Source: Acinetobacter brisouisimilis (GTDB lineage: Bacteria > Pseudomonadota > Gammaproteobacteria > Pseudomonadales > Moraxellaceae). Taken from it: DNA of 64,000 nucleotides. Shown here piece after piece: positions 38,370 through 46,380 of this stretch. How positions within the stretch are numbered: the stretch's first letter is position 1; the number at the start of each line of letters is the position of its first letter. The stretch lies in the NCBI RefSeq assembly GCF_000368265.1, contig NZ_KB851213.1, positions 1-64,000 of the forward strand, written 5' to 3'. The notes under the pieces were generated by a model that ran no database searches, had not been told where the DNA came from, and saw only the letters and a program-made list of their open reading frames with translations. The translations under genes were made by a program, and so were the position numbers.

Positions 38370-39101
38370 ATGAGAAATATCGATATTACCTCAACTTATT
38401 TTTCAGATCTAGGCTTCATTCAATATGATAATATTAGAATCAATGATTTATATTTCCATAAGGTCTCTATTCAACTGAATAAACATCAAGGAATTTTAGA
38501 GTTATACCAGAAATTCAATATCCATCTTCCTGAAAATATAAAAACTTCTTGTTTTAAAAGACAAACGGAGTTTTTTATTGGTCGATTAGCGGCACAGTAT
38601 GCCTTAAAATCACTCGACTACCCTCATAATTTCATTCTTCATAAAGGGCAACATGGGGAACCGATTTGGCCTAAAAACCACTTTGGGAGCATTAGCCATT
38701 CAATGCATTGCCCTCAAACTGGAGCTGCAATTGCTTGTTTAAATCGAGAGGCTAAATATGTTGGCATTGATATTGAATTAAAGAACAACCACAGCATATT
38801 GAATGAAAATCCAGAGATACTGAATCATTTTCTCAATCCATTTGAGATGAGATATTTATTTAATTTTAATCAATTTGACCCATATATTTATTTAATTATT
38901 TTTTCAGCGAAAGAGAGTACCATTAAAGTAATATATTCAAAATATAAAATTATGCTATCTTTTTTAGATATGAAAGTTATAATTATAGATATCATTAGAA
39001 ATAGAATATTTATTCATGTAAATAAAAATGAGATGAACTTTAAAGTGATGATTGGCTATGTGCTCTTAGAAAGCGAAGTTTTAACTTATAATTTACTTTA
39101 G
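38370..39101 (+). CDS. fbsL: 4'-phosphopantetheinyl transferase (EntD/Sfp-like)
   Basis: The protein has 243 residues. The conserved PPTase signatures are GSISHSMHCPQTGAAIAC, YVGIDIE and the C-terminal FSAKESTIKVIY. It attaches phosphopantetheine to the carrier domains of FbsE, FbsF and FbsG. The gene follows fbsM by 3 bp and its stop marks the right end of the siderophore locus; IS debris begins ~30 bp later. The A+T content of its 3' half is clearly higher than in the NRPS genes. Confidence 0.9.
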   Translation: MRNIDITSTYFSDLGFIQYDNIRINDLYFHKVSIQLNKHQGILELYQKFNIHLPENIKTSCFKRQTEFFIGRLAAQYALKSLDYPHNFILHKGQHGEPIWPKNHFGSISHSMHCPQTGAAIACLNREAKYVGIDIELKNNHSILNENPEILNHFLNPFEMRYLFNFNQFDPYIYLIIFSAKESTIKVIYSKYKIMLSFLDMKVIIIDIIRNRIFIHVNKNEMNFKVMIGYVLLESEVLTYNLL

Positions 39102-39128
39102 ATTTTAGACATCATAAGCATAAATAGG

Positions 39129-39388
39129 TAGTGTTCAAAAATCTGTGTCACTTCAATAAACTGAATCAAACAGAAAATAACACATCATGACAAACAACTT
39201 TGATTTCAAAGCAGCATTAAAACAATTACAGTCAGGATAACCCCTTACTGGTGAAAATAGTATCCTGACACCACTGATCAAGCAGCTGACCGAAGCAGCT
39301 TTAAATGCTAAATTTGAAAACTATCTGCAAGAAAATCTCAACTAACCAATCACAGGAATGGCTATTCTCGTAAGACCGTAAAATCATC
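39129..39388 (+). mobile_element. IS256-family transposase remnant
   Basis: A terminal-repeat-like GTGTTCAAAAATCTGTGTCA begins at 39131. The frame from ATG 39187 reads MTNNFDFKAALKQLQSG-stop-PLTGENSILTPLIKQLTEAA..NAKFENYLQENLN, typical of the IS256 transposase N-terminus, with several stops. It is cut at 39388 by the next element. Confidence 0.75.
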
Positions 39389-39725
39389 GGCACTGTTGCA
39401 AATAGCCATAGATAATAAGCTAAATACCCTTTTAGCTAAAATTTCAGTATATGAATCCTTTCCATGGTCGACATTTTCAGGGTGAAATTATTCTTTGGGT
39501 CGTGCGCTGGTATTGTAAATATGGCATTAGCTATCATGAACTTTAGGAGCTGAGTTCAAGGCATATTGATGAAACTTATGTAAAAGTGAGTGGACGATGA
39601 GCTTATCTGTATCGTGCAATTGACCAACGTAGATATACGATTTATTTTTATCTTTCTTCTCGACGTAATACCAAATCAGCATATTGTTTTCTTGGAAAAA
39701 TTTAGGCAGTTTATAAGCTCCCAAA
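39389..39725 (+). mobile_element. IS6-family remnant with internal deletion (5' part)
   Basis: It starts with the IS6-type end GGCACTGTTGCAAATAG. The frame MNPFHGRHFQGEIILWVVRWYCKYGISYHEL runs into a stop and then ELSSRHIDETYVKV, so a block of the transposase is missing. The same deletion is in the element at 42764-43468. The 3' part is lost. Confidence 0.85.
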
Positions 39726-39796
39726 ACAGCTCAATAAGCTTCAGGCATTTTTTCTAACTTAGAGCCAAACACTGAATAAAATAAACACATATTGTA

Positions 39797-39936
39797 TTAG
39801 CCCCGAATTAAAATAGACACTTCAAAATTAAGACCTAGTCATAACACTAGGATCAAGGAGTGTCTTATGAAATGCATCGAAGTCATTACAACTGTTCAAC
39901 ATTATTCAGATCAATAAAATTTTCAGAGAAATTCTA
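39797..39936 (+). mobile_element. IS3-family left-end remnant, copy 2 (direct repeat with 13321-13461)
   Basis: It starts TTAGCCCCGAATT and contains an orfA-like start (MKCIEVITTVQHYSDQ-stop). It matches copy 1 at the other side of the siderophore locus over its whole length and shares the same decay point, so both descend from one remnant rather than from two independent insertions. Confidence 0.85.
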
Positions 39937-40068
39937 ATATACCTTTAGAAGAGCCCAGCCCAATTTTTCTGAAATGGAAAATTGGAAACACAAGCTCTCA
40001 GTTACAAGAAGAGCTGCGTCGTAGTAAAGATACCAATATGACATTTAAGACTTAATTTGTATTTTCGC
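39937..40068. other. Short non-coding stretch before hipA
   Basis: An open reading of ~35 codons on the plus strand (PLEEPSPIFLKWKIGNTSSQLQEELRRSKD) ends before the hipA stop. It looks like the tail of a lost gene; I do not recognise it. Confidence 0.35.
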
Positions 40069-41334
40069 TTAAATTGCAGTTAGAAAATCAATGTTCTGTT
40101 GTATTCGGGATTGAATCATGTGTAGGGTAGATTCTCGAATTTGATTCGGGTACAGGCGTTCTGCAATCTGACTAAACTGCCATGCAATTTCAGACATCTC
40201 CAAGATGATTTCGTCGATTTCTTGTACGGTTAGATTGGCTTCAGAAGTACCGAGTTTATGTATATCATTTTGGGAAATATTGAGTGCTTCTCCCATAATG
40301 TCCATTTGATGATAACCACCAGAACCTTCACAGAAGGTTACATCATAGGCTGGAGCCAGTTTCCATTGACCATTTTTTGCCATGAGAAAGGAAAAGTTCT
40401 TGGTATGGTCATCCCTATTATTGAATAGCACATTAAACACAGCGCGTTTGAAAGCATAAGTTCTTTCCCGCACATCTTGAGTACACATCAATGTCGCACG
40501 GAGGAAATTGCGATAGTCTAGGCTACCTGGAACTTTATAATCTGCTCCAGTATATGCGGCCAAACTTTGCATTGGAATTCGCATGCCATTTTGACGGTCG
40601 AATCGTTTAGATGCGAAAGCCGTTAAACCATTGGGCAAATTAAAAAAATGGGTATCTGGTGTCTCAATTTCACAAAGACGCAAACATGCTGCATAGACTG
40701 CTTCAATCGCACATACCTCTGGATGCTCTTGCTGGGCAGGAAATTTAATCAGCCAGGCTTCGTGTTGATCAGAAGCTTGAGTTGAAAACTCCAAACTGAC
40801 AGGATCTCGGTAAACCAGTGCTTTGGGTCTTGCACCCTGTGGAGAGCCACCCATGACCAACAAATGCTGTAAAAATTCTCCACCTTCCCCTTTTAGCACT
40901 TCTTGAACTTCCTGTGCCAATTGCAACAGGGGAATATTCTCTAAAGCTTGCATATCTGCTACACAAGGTTCAAAGGATAAGGCCCCCATTGCATGTGTAC
41001 TAATATAAGTCAGACGTTCCAAAGGACCGATTCGAGCTGGATTCATTCCAATTTTTCTAAAATATCGATCCATCAGCAACATGCCCCAACCATCTGGTAA
41101 AGCATCATAGACTGAACCAGGTAGCCCCATGTGATGCGCAGGAAAGCCTTGTCTGAGTGGAAGACCGTTTAACGGTAATAGGTAAGAAGATAGCTCAATA
41201 CCGCTACGTATCGCTTCTGAACTGTACTCAAAAGAAATGATCGGTCTACCTGTCGTAGCTGTTGAGCTAATTAAAGTTCCCCACAGCCAAGATTCACCCC
41301 AACCGTTGTAATAAACATTAAGTCTATTGAGCAT
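40069..41334 (-). CDS. hipA: HipA-like serine/threonine kinase toxin (module 1)
   Basis: The protein has 421 residues. The N-terminal HipA domain has SSYLLPLNGLPLRQ and GLPGSVYDALPDGWGMLLMDRYF. The kinase fold follows, with WLIKFPAQQEHPEVCAIEAVYAACL, FASKRFDR, the catalytic loop NVLFNNRDDHTKNFSFL and metal-binding APAYDVTF. HipA kinases phosphorylate translation factors such as GltX and induce dormancy. The catalytic Asp residues are present, so it may be active. It overlaps the partner by one base (TAATG). It sits between IS remnants. Confidence 0.9.
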   Translation of the reverse strand: MLNRLNVYYNGWGESWLWGTLISSTATTGRPIISFEYSSEAIRSGIELSSYLLPLNGLPLRQGFPAHHMGLPGSVYDALPDGWGMLLMDRYFRKIGMNPARIGPLERLTYISTHAMGALSFEPCVADMQALENIPLLQLAQEVQEVLKGEGGEFLQHLLVMGGSPQGARPKALVYRDPVSLEFSTQASDQHEAWLIKFPAQQEHPEVCAIEAVYAACLRLCEIETPDTHFFNLPNGLTAFASKRFDRQNGMRIPMQSLAAYTGADYKVPGSLDYRNFLRATLMCTQDVRERTYAFKRAVFNVLFNNRDDHTKNFSFLMAKNGQWKLAPAYDVTFCEGSGGYHQMDIMGEALNISQNDIHKLGTSEANLTVQEIDEIILEMSEIAWQFSQIAERLYPNQIRESTLHMIQSRIQQNIDFLTAI

Positions 41335-41639
41335 TACCCTTTCCTCTTAATACGGTGGCGTTTACTTTGGCTTTCATAGCGTAAAATATCATTGACACTG
41401 TTAAGCTGTGGTTGGAACAATTCCTGAAGTTCGTGTAATCGACCTAAAACCATTGCAATACGGACTAAGTTTTCAACAGATACATTTCGACCCGCTTCTA
41501 GATTAGAAACGGTATTCACACCAACACCTGAACGTGCTGCAACCTCAGCTTGAGACATCTCAAGAAAGAGTCGCTGCTTACGCAAACGCTCACCTATAAG
41601 TATCACGACTTCTTCTGGTTTTATGAAGTTTAAATCCAT
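41334..41639 (-). CDS. hipB: HipB-like XRE antitoxin (module 1)
   Basis: The protein has 101 residues. Its helix-turn-helix RKQRLFLEMSQAEVAARSGVGVNTVSNLEAGRNVSVENLVRIAMVLG is of the XRE type. The basic C-terminus (SKRHRIKRKG) is unusual. It is upstream of hipA, as in HipBA operons, and should bind HipA and repress the operon. A TTTAAT/ATTAAA dyad lies in the A+T-rich DNA just upstream (about 41657-41672). Confidence 0.88.
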   Translation of the reverse strand: MDLNFIKPEEVVILIGERLRKQRLFLEMSQAEVAARSGVGVNTVSNLEAGRNVSVENLVRIAMVLGRLHELQELFQPQLNSVNDILRYESQSKRHRIKRKG

Positions 41640-41719
41640 TATATTAAGTCTTAATCTTTAATTATTAAATTAAACCATAAAATAATGGAATTATCCTAAA
41701 ATTTTTTCTGATTAATTGA

Positions 41720-41993
41720 GGCTTTATTACACAGAAAACCTAAAGGTAGATCTTCCATAACAATATTCTCACGTTCCAGTTATTTGATACGTTGCTAATC
41801 AGATAACTATTGCACTTTGATGGGATCTTATTGATCTAAATATCGAGATATCAGGCTCGAAGTATTTCGGATATACAACCATTTTTAGGAGAAAGTACGG
41901 TCTTTGCTGCCCAAGTAGAGGAATTTTCTAGGATTCAAGAAGTAAGCGCACAGCTCTTTCTTTGATTTCAGAATTATATTTTGATTTTTTCAT
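41720..41993 (-). mobile_element. IS3-family orfA remnant
   Basis: From the ATG at 41993 the minus strand reads MKKSKYNSEIKERAVRLLLES and then a stop, the standard start of IS51-group OrfA. The rest of the stretch to ~41720 is decayed. No intact end can be placed. Confidence 0.65.
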
Positions 41994-42084
41994 CGGAACA
42001 TTCTCTCAGCATAAGTGACTCCGACAAACTCAGTACGGTTCGCTTTTAAAATTTTTACTATTTCGCAGCGAAACGTAGAAAAAA

Positions 42085-42423
42085 TTAATCTAATGTTTTC
42101 AAAAATTCTTTAATTAGTTCTAACTTGGCTTCATCTAGTTGGTTCATCGTCATTCTAATAGTCATGACTTTTTTACCTTTCAAACTTTCTGATAGCTTAA
42201 GAGATCCTACTTTTTTACCCTGCTGGTTTAAAACACTATATTGCGCAGAATTTTGCAGTTGTGACTCCTCTAACATAGAAGGTTCAGGGAACACTTCAGG
42301 TGTCATAAATGCTGATACTTCTGAAACAATTGGCTGATTCTGTAGGAAAACTGCCTGCGCATTTTGCTCAAATTGTTTAATAAATGCTGTATTTCTTTTT
42401 TGAGTATTGGGAATACTCAACAT
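42085..42423 (-). CDS. Partition-associated hypothetical protein
   Basis: The protein has 112 residues. The N-terminus ([27 protein letters not shown]) is polar; the C-terminal ~60 residues ([39 protein letters not shown]) look like a compact DNA-binding or dimerization unit. It directly follows a broken parB-like gene, so it probably belonged to that partition locus. A decayed copy of its 3' half is at 12848-13043. The frame is intact. Function is unknown. Confidence 0.65.
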
Positions 42424-42429
42424 CTACAT

Positions 42430-42763
42430 AATGTTGCCATTATTGCTGCAACAACTCGAGTGCCTGATGTAATCCTACATATTCAATAGATTTATTCAAT
42501 TCTGTTTTCAACAAACTCTCTCCTGAACCACTCAACAAATTTGGTTCACGTTGCAATGCTTCACGAATAAAATCAGGCAAATCAAATAAACTGACCAAAC
42601 GATAATATTTATTTCTGGAAACATTAAATTTTTCCGTAATGAAATCTGAGTTTTCAATTGGATAGTCAAATAATTGACAATTTTTTGCAAGGCATTGGCA
42701 ATTTCAAAATCAAATAAATCGGCACGATTAATATTATCAACCAGAGCTGTGATCGTTGCTTTT
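42430..42763 (-). pseudogene. parB-like pseudogene, frameshifted and cut by an IS
   Basis: The 3' part reads ENSDFITEKFNVSRNKYYRL and on through VSLFDLPDFIREALQREPNLLSGSGESLLKTEL to LLQQ-stop, a ParB/KorB-type helix-turn-helix region. The 5' part (LPKATITALVDNINRADLFDFEIANALQKIVNY) is in another frame. One added base near 42675 would join them (NYFDYPIENSDF). Upstream, the gene is cut at 42764 by an IS6-family element. It is distinct from the intact parB at 46381-47280, so it is a relic of a second partition system. Confidence 0.8.
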
Positions 42764-43468
42764 GGCACCGTTGCAAATAGAGATTTGAGTTTTATGATTT
42801 CCCTGTACGAAGGTACTTAGAGTACCGAAAACTCTATTCGCCAGATTCACTTCACCCTGAGGCTGACCATCATAAAATGATGAAGCGTGTCCTTTGCCTA
42901 GTGCACGTATGACTTCAATACCTTTAATTGTGGCATAAGCCGTCTTCATGGATTGAAGCCTAACGTGGCCCTGATGATTCGCTTTAACTTGCCATGATCA
43001 CATTCGATCACGTTGTTTTGTATTTAATCTGCCTGTGCTTAAGGTTTGGTGGGCATTTCCCTTCCCGTTTTAACCGTGACAAAGCACTTCCGTATGTAGG
43101 TGCTTTGTCCGTATTGATCACTTGTGGAATCTGCCACTTCTTTACATTCTTTAAAATTTTTCCAAGAAAACAATAGGCTGATTTGGTATTGCGTCTAGAA
43201 GAAAGATAAAAATCAATTGTATAGCCACGTTGGTCGCCTGCACGATACAGATAAGACCATCGTCCATTCACTTTTACATAAGTTTCATCAATATACCATG
43301 AGCTCAGCTCCTAAAGTTCACGATAGCTCATGCCATATTTATAATACCAGCGCACGACCCAAAGAATGATTTCGCCCTGAAAATGCCGACCATGAAAGGG
43401 TTTCATATGCTGAACTTTTCGTTAAAAGATAATTTAGGTTATCATCTATGGCTATTTGCAGCAGTACC
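42764..43468 (-). mobile_element. IS6-family element with inactivated transposase
   Basis: It is 705 bp, bounded by GGCACCGTTGCAAAT and the inverted GGTACTGCTGCAAAT. The minus-strand transposase keeps MKPFHGRHFQGEIILWVVRW, HIDETYVKV-like YIDETYVKVNGRWSYLYRA and INTDKAPTYGSAL, but lacks a block after SYREL and has further stops and frameshifts. No matching 8-bp target duplication is seen. The same internal deletion occurs in the partial copy at 39389. Confidence 0.88.
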
Positions 43469-43491
43469 AATATTCTTTACTTCATAAGTAG

Positions 43492-43508
43492 TGTAGTAAG
43501 TTGCTACA
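43492..43508. repeat. 17-bp dyad, near copy of the one before parA (candidate parS)
   Basis: TGTAGTAAGTTGCTACA differs at only two positions from the perfect palindrome at 45522-45538. The pair flanks rep and the iterons. Confidence 0.55.
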
Positions 43509-43512
43509 CATT

Positions 43513-44682
43513 TTAAATAATTTCTTTACCAAAAACCTCATTCAAACGAGCACGATTTTCCTGAACGAAATTAGGATCATTTTTGAGCTTATATTTCATC
43601 TCTTTTTTGAAATCACTCATGGATGCACCAGCCACAGCAAAATCCATTTGAAACATAATATCGTTCACAATGACGTTCGCTTGAGAATCGGTTAAGCAGC
43701 CTTCCGTCTTAAACCACTTGCGGAACTGTTTATAATTCGGATCATTGGCATAAATATACCAAGATCGGACTGTCAGATCGAATTTTGCGCCCAGTTCTTT
43801 AACAATGGCATTATCATCAAAATTGACATCCAGATAAATCTTGGTCTTTTCATTAGTTTGTGGAATACTGGTTTCAGTATGTCCATTCACAATTTTAAAC
43901 CGCACACCGACAACAGGACGGCCTTTCTTGATGGTGTCATATTCTAGCTTCAGACTGGTTCGTTGATTAATTTCTTCAACAATTTTATCGAGCACATAAC
44001 GTCTGAAATCGACCCAACGATCATATTTTTTCTCGCCAATGTCAGTTAATGCCTTGATATTTTCCAATGATAGTTCAACTTCATAACAATCTTGACTGGC
44101 ATACTTGAACTCATTTTTAATAAAGTAGGAATACAAACTCATACTGGTCACTGAGTCTAAAGCAAATAAATCCTTTAATTGGTAAGTGGTAAAGTTTCCG
44201 TTTGCCAGACGGGTAAAATAAGGCAGAACTTCGCTGGTAAAGCGAATCTGCAAGGCATTTTTTGCATCATCTTCCCAACGCAGCTCTCGAATAATCGGTA
44301 CTACAGAATGAACTTTTTTTACTTTTCTTTTGCTGTCATCTAAAGGCTCTTCAATGACAAAATGGGCCACCCGAGAGGAAAGTTCTTTATAGATCCGATC
44401 AATCGCAACATTAATGGAATTCTTTTTATCTAAACCCAGTAATTCGCCTAAATCATCTTTATGCAAATAAATATAGGTTTGCTCGGTAATCTCACGATCT
44501 TGATTATTTTTCTCACCGTAATTCGCCACTGCCATCGCATAAAGTAGCGCTTTGTACTCATTGGATGACAGTTCAATCGGTCGAATCAGGCGGTTGCTGG
44601 TGCTGACCACGCCATTATGCCGAATATTCCCAATACAATACGGTAAATATTCTATTTCCTCTTTTTCATTCAGATTATTCAT
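43513..44682 (-). CDS. repB: Replication initiator protein, Rep_3 family
   Basis: The protein has 389 residues. The N-terminal winged-helix pair is typical of Rep_3 (RepM/RepB) initiators of Acinetobacter plasmids: RPIELSSNEYKALLYAMAVANYG, HKDDLGELLGLDKKNSINVAIDRIYKEL, FTTYQLKDLFALDSVTSMSLYSYFIKNEF. Residues ~280-325 (KIYLDVNFDDNAIVKELGAKFDLTVRSWYIYANDP) resemble a DUF5710-type unit, an addition not needed in the basic family. It binds the iterons just upstream (45211-45360). It reads away from the iterons and from parA. Confidence 0.93.
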   Translation of the reverse strand: MNNLNEKEEIEYLPYCIGNIRHNGVVSTSNRLIRPIELSSNEYKALLYAMAVANYGEKNNQDREITEQTYIYLHKDDLGELLGLDKKNSINVAIDRIYKELSSRVAHFVIEEPLDDSKRKVKKVHSVVPIIRELRWEDDAKNALQIRFTSEVLPYFTRLANGNFTTYQLKDLFALDSVTSMSLYSYFIKNEFKYASQDCYEVELSLENIKALTDIGEKKYDRWVDFRRYVLDKIVEEINQRTSLKLEYDTIKKGRPVVGVRFKIVNGHTETSIPQTNEKTKIYLDVNFDDNAIVKELGAKFDLTVRSWYIYANDPNYKQFRKWFKTEGCLTDSQANVIVNDIMFQMDFAVAGASMSDFKKEMKYKLKNDPNFVQENRARLNEVFGKEII

Positions 44683-45210
44683 AAGTAGAAAATAAAAGTG
44701 CTTTTTTACATGTTATACACAAAAGTGGAATCTCATGCAAATTATCCACCATTTTAACTCAGACAAAACCTATTTCTGGCTATGAAGCAATCAAACACAA
44801 AGCTAATGGTGGAAACCTTGTCACTCTGTTTTGTTATTTAAAACACTTTTTAAAAATAAAGTGGAAAGAATATTAAAAATACACTTTTTAAGTGACAAAG
44901 CTTCCACTTTTAATATTTCCAGACATTTTCAAGTCATATAAAAAGAGAAAAAATACACTAAGCAACCCAATAAAGTGGAAAAATAAATAAAAAATACACC
45001 TTAAGAGTGACAAAGCTTCCACTTTTAGCCGGCTTAGAAGTAAAAGTACAGTATTCTTGATGAAATTAGCAACAAGCAGCTTATCCACAGGATAAAAATA
45101 TCAAAATGACAAGCCTTCCACCTTTAAAGTCAAATAATTTAACTTATCAACAGGATAGTAAATTGAATTTAAATGTTTTTTTAATTTAATTTAAGTTTTT
45201 TTTAAAACCA

Positions 45211-45360
45211 GTGACAAGTCTTCCACCATGGTGACAAGTCTTCCACTTTTCAGTGACAAACCTTCCACCTTTTAGTGACAAACCTTCCACCTTTTAGTGA
45301 CAAACCTTCCACTTTTCAGTGACAAACCTTCCACTTTTTAGTGACAAACCTTCCACTTTT
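45211..45360 (+). repeat. Iterons: seven tandem ~22-bp repeats
   Basis: The unit GTGACAAACCTTCCACTTTT recurs at about 45211, 45231, 45253, 45275, 45297, 45319 and 45342, nearly every 22 bp (two helical turns). The first two units read AAGTC instead of AACC. This is the Rep binding site of oriV. Confidence 0.93.
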
Positions 45361-45415
45361 AAATCTATAAATATTTGATTTTTTTGAAAAAAAAATGTTC
45401 TAATTATAATTAGCT

Positions 45416-45439
45416 AATTAGTATTAATTAATACTAATT
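45416..45439. promoter_or_regulatory. Perfect 24-bp palindrome upstream of parA
   Basis: AATTAGTATTAA at 45416-45427 is followed at once by its exact reverse complement. It is a possible operator for parA autoregulation or part of the centromere. Confidence 0.6.
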
Positions 45440-45521
45440 ATAATTAGCTAGCTATATCTTATAAAAAATAATTTGTTTATATCTTAACTTCAAATTATAA
45501 CTTCAAGCTAAGGTAAGAAAG

Positions 45522-45538
45522 TGTAGCAACTTGCTACA
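45522..45538. promoter_or_regulatory. 17-bp palindrome before parA (candidate parS/operator)
   Basis: TGTAGCAACTTGCTACA is a perfect dyad with one central base, 38 bp before the parA start. A near copy lies past the rep stop at 43492. ParB-type proteins bind sites of this kind. Confidence 0.6.
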
Positions 45539-45576
45539 AAGTTCTTTATATTACAATAACTCAAGTGAGGTCTATT

Positions 45577-46362
45577 ATGACAATTAAGTCAACTAAAATC
45601 ATTGCTGTGGCAAATCATAAAGGTGGTTGTGGAAAGACAACCACTGTCGTTCATCTAGCATCAGAGCTAGCTGACTTGGGTAAAAAAGTATTGGTTATTG
45701 ATTTAGATCCTCAAGCCAATGCAAGCTTACATATTGGGTCGAGACATCCTAGTGAAGTGGAAACTACATCTGCTGAATTACTGGTGGGTGATTTAAGTTT
45801 ATTATCTGAAGCTTTAGAAGAAGAAACAAATTTCAAAAATGTTTCTTTAATTTATGGATCACTCACTTTAGGTAAAACTGAAGATCAACTCAAAGATGAT
45901 GCACCAAGACCATCTGAAGAGTTGTCTAATAAATTGGAGTTATTAAAAGGATTATATGACTTCATCCTGATTGATTGTCCTCCAAGCCTAAAACTTCTAA
46001 CTAGTAATGCATTGGCTGCATCTACACATGTTATGGTACCGATTGAATCAGGTTCGCAATATGGCTTATATGGTGTAACTGACTTGATTAACCATTTAAG
46101 TAAAATAAGACGAGTGAATCCTGAGTTAAAGCTTTTAGGGGCTTTGTTAATTAAACATGATGAACGTCAAAATGTTTGTAAATTAATTAGAGATGAGGCT
46201 TTAAGTCAAGTTGGAGAATTGTTAGAAACGACTATTCCAATGAGTACTAAAGTGAATCAGGCAGCAATTTTACAACAGCCCTTATTTAATGTAGATAAAA
46301 ACTCTAAAGTTCGTAAAGCTTTTCAGGATTTAGCGAAAGAAATCATCAATCGTGTTGAATAA
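45577..46362 (+). CDS. parA: ParA partition ATPase
   Basis: The protein has 261 residues from the ATG at 45577, which has GTGAGG 7 bp upstream; the GTG four codons earlier overlaps that ribosome site. The deviant Walker A is KGGCGKTT (residues ~15-22), followed by VLVIDLDPQANAS and FILIDCPPSLKLLTSNAL. This is a short type Ib-like or chromosomal-like ParA without an N-terminal HTH. It moves plasmid copies with ParB, encoded 18 bp downstream. Confidence 0.95.
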   Translation: MTIKSTKIIAVANHKGGCGKTTTVVHLASELADLGKKVLVIDLDPQANASLHIGSRHPSEVETTSAELLVGDLSLLSEALEEETNFKNVSLIYGSLTLGKTEDQLKDDAPRPSEELSNKLELLKGLYDFILIDCPPSLKLLTSNALAASTHVMVPIESGSQYGLYGVTDLINHLSKIRRVNPELKLLGALLIKHDERQNVCKLIRDEALSQVGELLETTIPMSTKVNQAAILQQPLFNVDKNSKVRKAFQDLAKEIINRVE

Positions 46363-46380
46363 AAGTCTTCTGAGAATATT

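Larger units (their letters stand above)
44683..45576. other. Plasmid replication origin (oriV) and par control region
   Basis: No gene is present. Besides the main iterons there are isolated iteron-like GTGACAAAGCTTCCACTTTTA copies at ~44892 and ~45008 and a variant at ~45102. A very A+T-rich stretch follows the iterons (45360-45520), as expected for the melting region. It contains a perfect 24-bp palindrome (45416-45439, half-site AATTAGTATTAA) and two direct copies of AATTATAATTAGCTA (45402 and 45437). Confidence 0.85.

Noticed and set aside
39527..39724. 65-codon minus-strand frame
   Set aside because: It is the reverse of the IS6 transposase remnant, whose plus-strand reading has the family motifs.
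45211..45360. Regular short repeats that could suggest a CRISPR array
   Set aside because: The 22-bp units are contiguous, without unique spacers, and lie next to a Rep gene, so they are iterons.
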